A stretch of DNA of 64,000 nt, taken from assembly GCF_025995235.1 (NCBI RefSeq), contig NZ_BAPT01000001.1, positions 62,001 through 126,000 of the forward strand, given 5' to 3'. Of the stretch, positions 26,624 to 35,067 are shown piece after piece. Source of the stretch: Ameyamaea chiangmaiensis. GTDB lineage: Bacteria; Pseudomonadota; Alphaproteobacteria; Acetobacterales; Acetobacteraceae. The translations under genes and the position numbers were made by a program. The notes below the pieces were generated by a model. That model ran no database searches and was not told the origin of the DNA. It saw only the letters and a list, made by a program, of their open reading frames with translations. Each line of letters starts with the position of its first letter. Position 1 is the first letter of the stretch.

Positions 26624-26924
26624 GGGATATCTCCTGATTGAACAGCGTCCGCCCAGTGATGCGAACTCCTCGGCAGCCTGCGACCGTTTCGCCACCCTGT
26701 GCAAGTCCGTTTTTCCGCGTGGATATGCGTTGGCGACATGTAATGGCCGACATTGTGTATGGTCACGTTTTGTTGAACGATCGACCGTCCGCCGTCCCGC
26801 GCCATATCCGCGCGTGCGGCCCCGACCGCGCGTTGCACGATCGCCGTCGGCGGACGATCCTTGATCGCCAGACGTCGGGCGGTTGGTGCACCGCTGACGC
26901 ACAAGACACGGAAAGTGCATACGC
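26624..26924. promoter_or_regulatory. Divergent pqqA / xylulokinase intergenic region
   Basis: 301 bp with no supported gene. It must contain the leftward pqq promoter and the rightward kinase promoter. The pqqA ribosome-binding site (CAGGAG) and the weaker GGAAAG before xylB are visible at the two ends. I see no clear palindrome or terminator. Confidence 0.45.
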
Positions 26925-28376
26925 ATGTTCATCGGCATCGATCTCGGAACCTCCGGCATCAAGGTACTCCTCGTGGACGAGGCGCAGCGCGTCGTCGCCA
27001 GCCACACCGAATCGCTGCGGGTGTCCAACCCGCATCCGGGTTGGAGCGAGCAGGACCCGGCCGACTGGTGGACGGCGCTGCTCGCCGCGTGCGATCGGCT
27101 GGCGGCCGAGCACCCCGCCGCGATGGCCGCGGTCCGGGGTATCGGTCTCTCCGGGCAACAGCACGGCGCGGTGCTGCTGGACGCAGGCGACGCTGTCCTG
27201 CGGCCCTGCATCCTGTGGAACGACGTGCGCAGCGTGGCCGAATGCGCGGCGTTCGAGGCCGCCTTTCCCGACTCGCGGCAGGTTACGGGCAATCTCGCGA
27301 TGCCCGGCTTCACCGCGCCCAAGCTGCTGTGGGTCAAGGCGCACGAGCCGGAGATTTTCGCCCGGACCCGCACGGTGCTTCTGCCGAAGGCGTGGGTTCG
27401 TCTGATGCTGACCGGCGAGAAGATCGAGGACATGTCCGATGCCTCGGGCACGCTGTGGCTCGACGTCGGGGCCAGGCGCTGGTCGCGGGCGGCACTGGAC
27501 GCGACCGGCCTGGACGAGCGCGCGATGCCGCGTCTGGTGGAGGGCACGGCGCCTGCGGGACAGTTGCTGCCCGAACTGGTGCAACGGTGGGGCATGGCGA
27601 GCGCGCCGGTGGTCGCCGGAAGCGCCGGGGACAACGCCGCCGGCGCCGTCGGGCTGGGGGCGGTAAAGCCCGGACAGTCCTTCGTCTCGCTGGGGACGTC
27701 GGGTGTTGTGTGGGCGACGACGGACCGGTTCCGGCCCAATGCGGGCGACGCCGTGCATGCGTTCTGTCACACCGTGCCCGATACGTGGCATCAGATGGGC
27801 GTGACTCTGTCCGCCGCGGCCTCGCTGGCATGGTGGAGTCGTATCGCGGGGCGATCGGAGGGCGATCTGATCGCCGAAGTGCCCGAGCGTATCGAGGCAC
27901 CAGGCACGGCGCTCTTCGCGCCCTATCTGTCGGGCGAACGAACGCCGCACAACGATGGTGCCGTACGCGGCGCGTTCGTCCATCTGGCCCAGGACACCGA
28001 TCGTGCGGCGCTGACGCAGGCGGTTCTGGAAGGGGTCGCGTTTTCGCTGCGCGACGCGCTGGAGGGGCTGCGTGCCGCCGGCAGCACCGTGACGGAGGCC
28101 GACGTCATCGGGGGTGGCTCGAAAAGTCGCGTCTGGGTCGAGATTATCGCCGCGACCCTTGGGATCACGCTGCACAGGCTGGCGCAGGGCGAAACCGGGG
28201 GCGCGTTCGGCGCGGCGCGGCTGGCCCGGATCGCGGCAACCGGCGAGGCGGTGGAGTCGGTGTGCACGCCGCCCGAGCGGCTGGAAAGCATAACGCCGGA
28301 CCCTTCGCTTCGGGCCGCCTATGATCAGGCCTACGCGCGGTATCGTACGGTCTATCCCGCGATACGATCGCTGTAA
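26925..28376 (+). CDS. xylB: Xylulokinase
   Basis: 483 residues, standard FGGY length. It begins MFIGIDLGTSGIKVLLVDE (phosphate-1 loop) and continues with GLSGQQHGAVLLD, ILWNDVRS, PKLLWVKAHEPE and the C-terminal ADVIGGGSKSRVWVEI ATP site. The GQQHG motif is characteristic of xylulokinases, which phosphorylate D-xylulose to xylulose-5-phosphate for the pentose phosphate pathway. It is not in a xylose operon: no isomerase or transporter is adjacent. In an acetic acid bacterium it could use xylulose made from D-arabitol or xylitol. Ribulokinase-like or other pentulose specificity cannot be ruled out. Confidence 0.9.
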   Translation: MFIGIDLGTSGIKVLLVDEAQRVVASHTESLRVSNPHPGWSEQDPADWWTALLAACDRLAAEHPAAMAAVRGIGLSGQQHGAVLLDAGDAVLRPCILWNDVRSVAECAAFEAAFPDSRQVTGNLAMPGFTAPKLLWVKAHEPEIFARTRTVLLPKAWVRLMLTGEKIEDMSDASGTLWLDVGARRWSRAALDATGLDERAMPRLVEGTAPAGQLLPELVQRWGMASAPVVAGSAGDNAAGAVGLGAVKPGQSFVSLGTSGVVWATTDRFRPNAGDAVHAFCHTVPDTWHQMGVTLSAAASLAWWSRIAGRSEGDLIAEVPERIEAPGTALFAPYLSGERTPHNDGAVRGAFVHLAQDTDRAALTQAVLEGVAFSLRDALEGLRAAGSTVTEADVIGGGSKSRVWVEIIAATLGITLHRLAQGETGGAFGAARLARIAATGEAVESVCTPPERLESITPDPSLRAAYDQAYARYRTVYPAIRSL

Positions 28377-28459
28377 GGATCGTTGCGGCGGCGGAGGCGA
28401 CCTTGCGACGACCGGGTGCCTTCGTTAGGGAATGTGCGTTGTCCGACAAGGAGTTAGTG

Positions 28460-30628
28460 GTGAGCCGACAGCGACTGCCCCTCTGGCGTCTTGCCTACCG
28501 GCGTGCGGCTGACCGTCTGCCGATGCTCCGCGCCGCAGCCCTTGGCGCGCGCGCCGCGCGCGAGGCTCTGCGGCCAGCCGTGTCCGGGGTGCCGGGGGAT
28601 GATATCGTCTCTCCGATCACCGTGGAGGAAGAACCCCTGCCGCCGCCGCCCTCGGCCCGGCTCCGGGACACCGGTCGACGCGTGCTGTTCGTCAGTGCCG
28701 AACCCTCGACACCCGGGCACATCTATCGGTGCGAGCATCAGGCCGAAGCGGTTCGTATGGCGGGGCACGAGGCCCGGATCATCGCCCTCGGCGATGTGGG
28801 GCCGGACAGTGTCGCCTGGGCCGAGGTGCTGGTTCTGTGGCGCGTCGCATACTCGACGCATGTGCACACGATGCTCGATCTGGCCCGGAACCGGCCCGCG
28901 CCCGCGCACGTCGTCTTCGACGTGGACGACCTGATCGTCCTGCCCGAACTGGCGCGGCCGCACATCATCGACGGCATACGCACCAACAGTGCCGACGGCC
29001 AGACCGAGTCGCAGTGGTCGCACTGGTTCCTGGACGAGCAGCGCACCCTGTCGGCGTCCGATGCGGCGTTTTCCACCACGCGCCCGCTGGCCCGTGCCCT
29101 GCGCGCCTTTCGTCCCGTCGGTCTGGTGCTGCCCAATACGTTCAGCCCCCGTCAGCGCGACGTGTCGCGGGTCGCGGCGCGCACGCGGGCGCAGCTGCCG
29201 GGCGACGGGCTGTTTCGCATCGGCTACGCGGCGGGAACGCGCTCTCACCAGCGCGACTTCGCGGTCGCGGCACCGGCCATCGCCGCCGTGCTGCGCGATG
29301 TCGCGCACGCGCGCCTGGTGTTGTTTCGGGCCGTGTCCGGCGATGCCCCCCTGCTGCTGCTGGAGGAATTCCCTGCGTTCGAGGGCCTGGAGCGGCAGAT
29401 TGAATGGCGGGTAAGCGTGCCGTTCGACGAGTTCGCGCGCGAACTGGCGCGGTTCGACGTGTCCATCGCGCCGCTGGACATCGGTAATCCGTTTTGTGAG
29501 GCCAAGAGCGAGATCAAATACACCGAGGCCGCGCTGTGCGACGTGCCCTGCATCGCCTCGGCGACCGAGACGTTCCGTGAGGCGATCCGGCACGGTGAGA
29601 CGGGTCTGCTGGCGACGTCCTCGGAGGAGTGGGAGGCTGCGTTGCGCGGCCTGATCGCCGATCCGGGGCGCGCGCGTGCCCTTGGGCGGGCCGCGCGATG
29701 GCACGTGCTGGCCCATTACGGGATCGAGCGACAGGCGCGTGCGCTCCATACTTATCTGGCCGGCCTGTCATCCGAACGCGCGGCGGCCGACAGCGCGGAG
29801 CTGTTGCTGCGCCGGGCCGCCGATCCCGCTTGGCGTGCGCCCGACGTGCCGTCGCACCATGTGCTGTATGCCTGCGACCAGTTGGGTCAGGCCGCCGTGT
29901 CGGTCGTGGTGACCTGTTACAACTATGCCCGCTTCGTGCGCGAGGCGCTGGAGTCGGTCGCGGCCCAGACCCTGACCGCGCTCGACCTGATCGTGGTCGA
30001 TGACGGGTCGCAGGACGGCGCGCCCGAGGTGATCGTGGCATGGTGCGAGGACAATCGGTCGCGGTTCAACCGCGTCGTCGTCCTGCAGTCCGATCGCAAC
30101 TGCGGTCTCGGGGGCGCGCGCAACATCGGCATGAACGCGGTCGAGACGGCCTACGCGATGCAGCTCGATGCCGATAATGTCCTGCTGCCGCTGGCCTGCG
30201 AACGCCTCCTGAGCACGATTCGCGCCCACCATGCGGCCTATGCCTACCCGGTGATCAAGCAGGTCGGTGGCCGGGAGGTCACGTGGCTCGGCCGCAGCCG
30301 TGTGGGGCCTCTGGGCTTCGTTGGTGCCAATTCCGTCGACGCGATGGCCATGGTAGCGACATGGGCGTGGGCCGCGGTCGGAGGATACTATGTCCGGCGC
30401 GATGCGATGGGCTGGGAAGATTACGACCTGTGGTGCTGTTTCGCCGAACAAGGCCTGCACGGCGTACATCATAGTGAAATACTGGCCCATTATAGGCTGC
30501 ATGGCACGGCCATGACCAACGACGTGACCGAGCGCGCGGAGCACAAGCAGCGTGTCGTGGCGCACGTCGGGGCGCGTCATCCGTGGCTGTCGCTGTTTGA
30601 CGAAGCCGCCCGACAGCGCGATCTCTGA
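28460..30628 (+). CDS. Two-domain glycosyltransferase (GT4-like plus GT2)
   Basis: About 722 residues from a GTG at 28460 with AAGGAG upstream; a TTG at 28403 with GGAGG is an equal alternative and would add 19 residues. The N-terminal half resembles a GT-B fold transferase (VLFVSAEPSTPGHIYRCEHQ; later KYTEAALCDVPCIAS, ETGLLATSSEEW). The C-terminal 240 residues form a GT2 domain: SVVVTCYNYARFVREALESV, LIVVDDGSQDGAPE, AMQLDADNVLLP and a late GWEDYDLWCCFAEQG. Such fusions assemble cell-surface polysaccharide or O-antigen repeats in the cytoplasm. It lies downstream of xylB on the same strand, probably by chance. Confidence 0.8.
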   Translation: MSRQRLPLWRLAYRRAADRLPMLRAAALGARAAREALRPAVSGVPGDDIVSPITVEEEPLPPPPSARLRDTGRRVLFVSAEPSTPGHIYRCEHQAEAVRMAGHEARIIALGDVGPDSVAWAEVLVLWRVAYSTHVHTMLDLARNRPAPAHVVFDVDDLIVLPELARPHIIDGIRTNSADGQTESQWSHWFLDEQRTLSASDAAFSTTRPLARALRAFRPVGLVLPNTFSPRQRDVSRVAARTRAQLPGDGLFRIGYAAGTRSHQRDFAVAAPAIAAVLRDVAHARLVLFRAVSGDAPLLLLEEFPAFEGLERQIEWRVSVPFDEFARELARFDVSIAPLDIGNPFCEAKSEIKYTEAALCDVPCIASATETFREAIRHGETGLLATSSEEWEAALRGLIADPGRARALGRAARWHVLAHYGIERQARALHTYLAGLSSERAAADSAELLLRRAADPAWRAPDVPSHHVLYACDQLGQAAVSVVVTCYNYARFVREALESVAAQTLTALDLIVVDDGSQDGAPEVIVAWCEDNRSRFNRVVVLQSDRNCGLGGARNIGMNAVETAYAMQLDADNVLLPLACERLLSTIRAHHAAYAYPVIKQVGGREVTWLGRSRVGPLGFVGANSVDAMAMVATWAWAAVGGYYVRRDAMGWEDYDLWCCFAEQGLHGVHHSEILAHYRLHGTAMTNDVTERAEHKQRVVAHVGARHPWLSLFDEAARQRDL

Positions 30629-30631
30629 CGG

Positions 30632-30874
30632 TCAGGGCCGAGCCGGGCTTGGCAGGTGGTTCGGGCACAGAGCCGTATGGTTTCCCGGCGGGCAGAGGTT
30701 AAGATAGGTCTTGGGCACCGGCGGCAGGACGAAGGTCAGCCATGCCCAGATCGCAACCAGAGCGACGCTGAGCCCGATCAGCAGCCAGTAGCCGGGCCGC
30801 GGCTTCAGCGGCGGTTCGGGAGGGCGCGGCGAAGGCGGCTGGTCGTCACCGAAAATCTCGTCATAATCACTCAT
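30632..30874 (-). CDS. Small single-span membrane protein of unknown function
   Basis: 80 residues: an acidic and proline-rich N-terminus (MSDYDEIFGDDQPPSPRPPE), one membrane helix (YWLLIGLSVALVAIWAWLTFV) and a C-terminal tail with two cysteines (LNLCPPGNHTALCPNH). It follows thyX by 11 bp on the same strand, so the two are likely cotranscribed. I do not recognise a family. The tail probably lies in the periplasm, judging from the acidic N-terminus, which is weak evidence. Confidence 0.6.
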   Translation of the reverse strand: MSDYDEIFGDDQPPSPRPPEPPLKPRPGYWLLIGLSVALVAIWAWLTFVLPPVPKTYLNLCPPGNHTALCPNHLPSPARP

Positions 30875-30885
30875 GGTCCGGCCGG

Positions 30886-31803
30886 TCAGGCCGTGCGGCC
30901 CAGGGCTGCCATCATCTCGGTGAATTCGCGCCGGCTCAGCCCGGAATTCTCGGCCGTCACGGCATCGCCGTCGAGCATCCGGCGCAAGGCGTCCAGCATT
31001 CCCGACGACAGGGTGAAGGCGCCGACGCGGTAATCCTCGAACGCGGCGGCGGCGGCAGGCACCCAGGCGCGCAGGATATCGAGCATCGCTTCGGCATAGA
31101 CACGGATTTCATACTGCGCGTGCGGGTCGATCCGCAGCGCGATGAAATGCATCAGATTGTGCAGGTCGATCTTCCAGTACCACTGCGTGTAGGTGTTCAG
31201 CGTTAGGTTCATCCGCGCCAGTTCGCGCGCCAGACCGATTCCGTCCTCGTCGGTGTTCAGCATCGTCTCGTAGTGGGTGAAGCACTGCATCGCGTCGCCG
31301 CGCAGCATGTCCATCACGCGTCCGGCGGTCGCGGGCGGCAGTGTCTCGGCGCGGCCCTGACGGTTGCTGGCACTCTGCGCCGCCAGCTGTTCGGGTGCGG
31401 GGAGATAGAATTCCCGGTCCAGGATCGAATAACGCGCGGAGTACTCGTTCACGCTGGCCATGCGGTGGCGGATCCACTGGCGCGCGACGAAGATCGGCAG
31501 CTTCACATGGAACTTGATCTCGCACATCTCGAACGGCGTGGAGTGGCGGTGGCGCATCAGATAGCGGATCAGGCCCGCGTCCTCGCTGACCTTGCGGGTG
31601 CCGCGTCCATAGGACACGCGCGCGGCCTGCACGATGGCGCTATCGTCCCCCATGTAGTCGATGACGCGCAGGAAGCCATGGTCCAGCAGCGGGACGGCCT
31701 CGAACAGGCGCTCTTCCAGCGCGGGCACGGTCGCGCGGCGCGTAGTCGCGCTGGCGGCGCGCTGGGTTTCGATATCGGTGCGTTGGGCGTCGGTCAGTGG
31801 CAT
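30886..31803 (-). CDS. thyX: FAD-dependent thymidylate synthase
   Basis: 305 residues. The ThyX signature RHRMASVNEYSARY is present (RHR-x7-S type motif), preceded by MRHRHSTPFEMCEIKFHVKLP and followed by WYWKIDLHNLMHFIALR. The enzyme methylates dUMP to dTMP with methylene-tetrahydrofolate and reduced FAD. It lies divergent from the tmRNA gene. A small membrane protein gene follows closely. This is a core gene; nothing is unusual. Confidence 0.97.
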   Translation of the reverse strand: MPLTDAQRTDIETQRAASATTRRATVPALEERLFEAVPLLDHGFLRVIDYMGDDSAIVQAARVSYGRGTRKVSEDAGLIRYLMRHRHSTPFEMCEIKFHVKLPIFVARQWIRHRMASVNEYSARYSILDREFYLPAPEQLAAQSASNRQGRAETLPPATAGRVMDMLRGDAMQCFTHYETMLNTDEDGIGLARELARMNLTLNTYTQWYWKIDLHNLMHFIALRIDPHAQYEIRVYAEAMLDILRAWVPAAAAAFEDYRVGAFTLSSGMLDALRRMLDGDAVTAENSGLSRREFTEMMAALGRTA

Positions 31804-31889
31804 GGCCCCTTATAGGCGGCCAGGGGTCTCCCGGGGAAGGGGTCTTGCCGGTCCCCGGAACACAGCCTATATCAGGCGTGCCGGAGGGC

Positions 31890-32200
31890 TTGCCCTTGGC
31901 TATGGCGATAAACGGTATGTGGAATAATCGTTGCGGACCCGGGGGCAGTGCCCGGCGTCTCCACCAGTCAAGCCGCGTCAGCGGGGCGGCCATGCGGGGA
32001 CGAAACAGGCTCGACGCGCGTGGTAAAGACATATCTTTTGCCCGGCATTGTACCACCGTCATCGGGCTAAATCACAAGTGCCAATGATAACTCTGAGGTG
32101 CTCGCTGTCGCTGCATAAGTGACAAGCGCGGTTCGGGAGGCACCGGGCAACAGAAGCCCTCCCACCTTCGGCCCTGCCGGCTGGCCCACCGTTTCGCACG
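31890..32200 (+). ncRNA. ssrA: Transfer-messenger RNA, permuted two-piece alphaproteobacterial type
   Basis: The acceptor piece comes first and ends with CGTCTCC-A-CCA at 31956-31966; it is preceded by a T-stem CCGGG/CCCGG (31939-31943, 31951-31955). A short spacer to 31995 would be removed. The coding piece begins GGGGACG (31996), which pairs with CGTCTCC to close the acceptor stem, and continues CAGGCTCGACG as in other tmRNAs. The tag frame at 32080-32118 reads ANDNSEVLAVAA then stop. A hairpin at 32135-32163 (GGGAGG/CCTCCC) belongs to the following structured part. tmRNA rescues stalled ribosomes and tags the products for proteolysis. Outer boundaries are approximate. The neighbouring sspB encodes the adaptor that recognises this tag. 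Confidence 0.9.
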
Positions 32201-32313
32201 CACTGTGACGCTGGTGCGCGTCCGCCACCCTTGTCAGCGCGACGGGTTTGACGCATGGCTTGGGCAAACTCCCACAGACGCGGCGCCAGCGCCCCGATGG
32301 AACAGAGTCAGAT

Positions 32314-32859
32314 ATGACCGACGACAGCGACGAATCCGGTTTCGACGGACTGATACCGGACTCCCTCCTGCCCTACGATCGCTGGATCGAGGACGCCTAC
32401 CGGCAGGTCATGCTGCGTGCCCTCGACCATGCCGCCGTGCACGGCCTGCCCGGCGAGCACCATTTCTACATCACGTTTCGCACGGACTGGACTGGCGTCG
32501 TCATTCCGCCGCGCCTGCGGGCCCAGTACCCGCATGAAATGACCATCGTTCTGCAGCACCAGTTCTGGGACCTGAAGGTCGATCACGCCGCCGGCGTGAT
32601 TTCGGTCGGCCTGTCCTTCGGGGGCACCGGCAGCATTCTGTCGATCCCCGTCGCCGCGGTGACCGCCTTCGCCGACCCGTCGATCCAGATGGCCCTGCGC
32701 TTTACCCTTAGCGAGGACGAGACCGCGGACGAAGCCGGCACCGGGGATGGGGATGCCGTAACCGAAGTCGCCGACGACAAGGCGGAGGGCGACGACGTCG
32801 CCGCGCCGCAGGTCGTCTCGCTTGACGCGTTCCGCAAGCGGGGGCCGTCCTCGACCTGA
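32314..32859 (+). CDS. sspB: ClpXP adaptor SspB, alphaproteobacterial type
   Basis: 181 residues from the ATG at 32314. The folded domain covers about residues 10-130 (LPYDRWIEDAYRQVMLRAL, GEHHFYITFRTDWTGV, MTIVLQHQFWDLKV, SFGGTGSILSIPVAAVTAF). A low-complexity acidic linker follows, then the C-terminal ClpX-binding tail VVSLDAFRKR. SspB delivers ssrA-tagged proteins to ClpXP. Its place beside the tmRNA gene fits this role well. A GC-rich hairpin, possibly a terminator, follows the stop. Confidence 0.93.
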   Translation: MTDDSDESGFDGLIPDSLLPYDRWIEDAYRQVMLRALDHAAVHGLPGEHHFYITFRTDWTGVVIPPRLRAQYPHEMTIVLQHQFWDLKVDHAAGVISVGLSFGGTGSILSIPVAAVTAFADPSIQMALRFTLSEDETADEAGTGDGDAVTEVADDKAEGDDVAAPQVVSLDAFRKRGPSST

Positions 32860-32868
32860 CCACCTCGC

Positions 32869-32896
32869 GGGACGCCCGGAGGGAGCCGGGCGTTCC
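32869..32896 (+). terminator. Strong hairpin after sspB
   Basis: GGGACGCCCGG (32869-32879) pairs with CCGGGCGTTCC (32886-32896), 11 bp with one G-U pair and a 6-base loop, starting 10 bp after the sspB stop. No T-run follows, so it may end transcription weakly or only stabilise the mRNA before the fumarase gene. Confidence 0.45.
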
Positions 32897-32968
32897 AGCC
32901 CGATCTTCCGGCCCCCGCAAGAACCCGAACAGAGTCATGGGCGGCCTTCAAATACAGGAGCAACGTCC

Positions 32969-34627
32969 ATGACCGTCGTGACCAAGCCTGCCCCGGCTGC
33001 CAAGCCTTTCGTGTTCGATCCCGTGATTGCACCGGGCGCCGACGCGACCCCGTACCGCAAGCTCGATCTGGCGGGGGTGTCCACCAGCACGCACCAGGGC
33101 CGCACCATCGTCCATGTGGAACCGGCGACACTGTCCGAACTGGCCGCGCGGGCCTTTCACGAGGTGGCCCATCTGCTGCGTCCGGCCCATCTGGCGCAGC
33201 TTGCGGCCATCCTGAAAGACCCTGAGGCGTCTGACAACGACCGTTTCGTGGCGCTCGATCTGCTGAAAAACGCCTGCATTTCGGCCGGTGGCGTCCTTCC
33301 GATGTGCCAAGATACCGGCACGGCCATCGTCTTCGGTAAAAAGGGACAGCGCGTCTGGGTCGAGGGTAACGAGGAGGAGGCCTTCTCGCGCGGGGTCTAC
33401 GATACCTACACGCGCACCAGCCTGCGCTACTCCCAGATGGCGCCGCTGACCATGTTCGAGGAGGTCAATACCGGCACCAATCTGCCGGTGCAGTGCGACC
33501 TGATGGCTAGCCCCGGCGATGTTCACCCCGAAGAGATGGAACTGATGTTCATCGCCAAGGGGGGCGGGTCCGCCAACAAGACATTCCTGTTCCAGGAAAC
33601 GCGCGCCCTTCTGTCGACGAAGGACAAACTGCTGGAATGGCTGGGCACCAAGATCCGCACGCTCGGCACCTCGGCCTGCCCGCCCTATCATCTGGCGATC
33701 GTCATCGGCGGCATGTCGGCCGAGCAGACGCTCAAGACCGTCAAGCTGGCGTCGACCAAGTGGCTGGATTCGCTGCCGACCGAAGGCAGCCCAACCGGCC
33801 ATGCGTTCCGCGACGTCGCCCTCGAAGCCGAGGTGCACAAGCTGACCCAGCATCTGGGCATCGGGGCGCAGTTCGGCGGCAAGTATTTCTGTCACGACGT
33901 GCGGATCGTGCGTCTGCCGCGCCACGGGGCGTCGCTGCCGGTGGGCATGGGTGTGTCGTGCTCCGCCGATCGCCAGATTCGCGCCAAGGTGACGGTGGAG
34001 GGGGTGTTTCTCGAACAGCTCGAAACCGATCCGGCGCGTTTCCTGCCGGACACGACGCATGCCCATCTGGGTGGGGAGGTCGTGAAGGTCGATCTCAACC
34101 AGCCGATGAGCGAGATCCGCGCGCTTCTGTCGCGTTATCCGGTCAAGACGCGGCTGGCGCTGACGGGCACGGTGGTCGTCGCGCGCGATATCGCCCATGC
34201 GAAGTTCCGTGAGCGGCTGGAGCGCGGCGAGGGGCTGCCGCACTATCTGAAGGACCACCCCGTCTATTACGCCGGACCGGCGAAGACGCCCGAAGGCATG
34301 CCCACCGGGTCGTTTGGACCGACCACCGCGGGGCGTATGGACAGTTATGTCGATATGCTGCAGGCCAATGGCGGTTCGTTCGTGATGCTGGCCAAGGGCA
34401 ACCGTTCGCGCGCGGTCAAAGATGCGTGCCAGAAATATGGCGGCTTCTATCTGGGATCCGTCGGTGGTCCGGCGGCGCGTCTGGCACAGGACTGCATCCG
34501 CAAGGTTGACGTGCTGGAATATCCCGAGCTTGGCATGGAAGCGGTCTGGAAGATCGAGGTCGAGGATTTCCCCGCCTTTATCGTCATCGACGACAAGGGA
34601 CATGATTTCTATGATGGGCTGACCTGA
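32969..34627 (+). CDS. fumA: Class I fumarate hydratase (iron-sulfur)
   Basis: 552 residues from an ATG with CAGGAG upstream. It contains the N-terminal fumerase domain with Fe-S cysteines in PMCQDTGTA, in GTSACPPYHL and further on, plus KGGGSANKTFLFQ. The C-terminal beta-type domain holds GPTTAGRMDSYVDMLQANGG. The enzyme interconverts fumarate and malate in the TCA cycle with an oxygen-sensitive [4Fe-4S] cluster. Family length is about 550. It is probably transcribed from its own promoter after the sspB hairpin and may read through into the VOC gene 32 bp downstream. Confidence 0.95.
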   Translation: MTVVTKPAPAAKPFVFDPVIAPGADATPYRKLDLAGVSTSTHQGRTIVHVEPATLSELAARAFHEVAHLLRPAHLAQLAAILKDPEASDNDRFVALDLLKNACISAGGVLPMCQDTGTAIVFGKKGQRVWVEGNEEEAFSRGVYDTYTRTSLRYSQMAPLTMFEEVNTGTNLPVQCDLMASPGDVHPEEMELMFIAKGGGSANKTFLFQETRALLSTKDKLLEWLGTKIRTLGTSACPPYHLAIVIGGMSAEQTLKTVKLASTKWLDSLPTEGSPTGHAFRDVALEAEVHKLTQHLGIGAQFGGKYFCHDVRIVRLPRHGASLPVGMGVSCSADRQIRAKVTVEGVFLEQLETDPARFLPDTTHAHLGGEVVKVDLNQPMSEIRALLSRYPVKTRLALTGTVVVARDIAHAKFRERLERGEGLPHYLKDHPVYYAGPAKTPEGMPTGSFGPTTAGRMDSYVDMLQANGGSFVMLAKGNRSRAVKDACQKYGGFYLGSVGGPAARLAQDCIRKVDVLEYPELGMEAVWKIEVEDFPAFIVIDDKGHDFYDGLT

Positions 34628-34659
34628 CCGGCGCGCCAGCGCCCAACCGGAGCCCGCCC

Positions 34660-35052
34660 ATGCGCTTTACCGTAGACCGACTCGACCACGTGGTGCTGAC
34701 CGTTCGCAATCTCGACGTGTCGGCATCGTGGTATCAGCATGTTCTGGGCATGGAGCGCGAGGAATATGGACGCAAGAGTCGGACGGCGCTGAAATTCGGC
34801 GGTCAGAAGATCAACCTGCGCCCCCTCGACGCCGACGGGTGGGAGACGGCCGACGACGCGCTGCCCGGCACGGCCGACCTGTGCTTCGTCACGGCGGTGA
34901 CCAGCGCGGACGTGGTCGAACATCTGCGCGAACGTGGCGTGCACGTGACCGAAGGGCCGGTCGCACGCCTCGGTGCGCTCGGGCCGACGACATCGGTCTA
35001 TTGTCACGATCCTGACGGCAACCTGATCGAGATTGCGTCCTATCAGGGGTAA
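34660..35052 (+). CDS. VOC-family (glyoxalase/bleomycin-resistance fold) protein
   Basis: 130 residues, one vicinal-oxygen-chelate domain pair: LDHVVLTVRNLDVSASWYQHVLGM at the N-terminus with the first metal His, and SVYCHDPDGNLIEIASY at the C-terminus with the Glu ligand. The sequence most resembles the short GLOD5-like glyoxalase-related proteins. Substrate unknown; methylglyoxal detoxification or dioxygenase activity are both possible. It has GGAG ahead of the start, follows the fumarase gene and converges on a glycosyltransferase gene. Confidence 0.85.
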   Translation: MRFTVDRLDHVVLTVRNLDVSASWYQHVLGMEREEYGRKSRTALKFGGQKINLRPLDADGWETADDALPGTADLCFVTAVTSADVVEHLRERGVHVTEGPVARLGALGPTTSVYCHDPDGNLIEIASYQG

Positions 35053-35067
35053 GTCGACACACGCCGC

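Noticed and set aside
31925..32267. Short frames in the thyX-sspB gap
   Set aside because: The region is explained by the two-piece tmRNA; the frames have no ribosome-binding site or homology.
32948..34603. 551-codon minus-strand frame opposite class I fumarase
   Set aside because: A strongly conserved core gene lies on the + strand; the antisense product has low-complexity basic composition.
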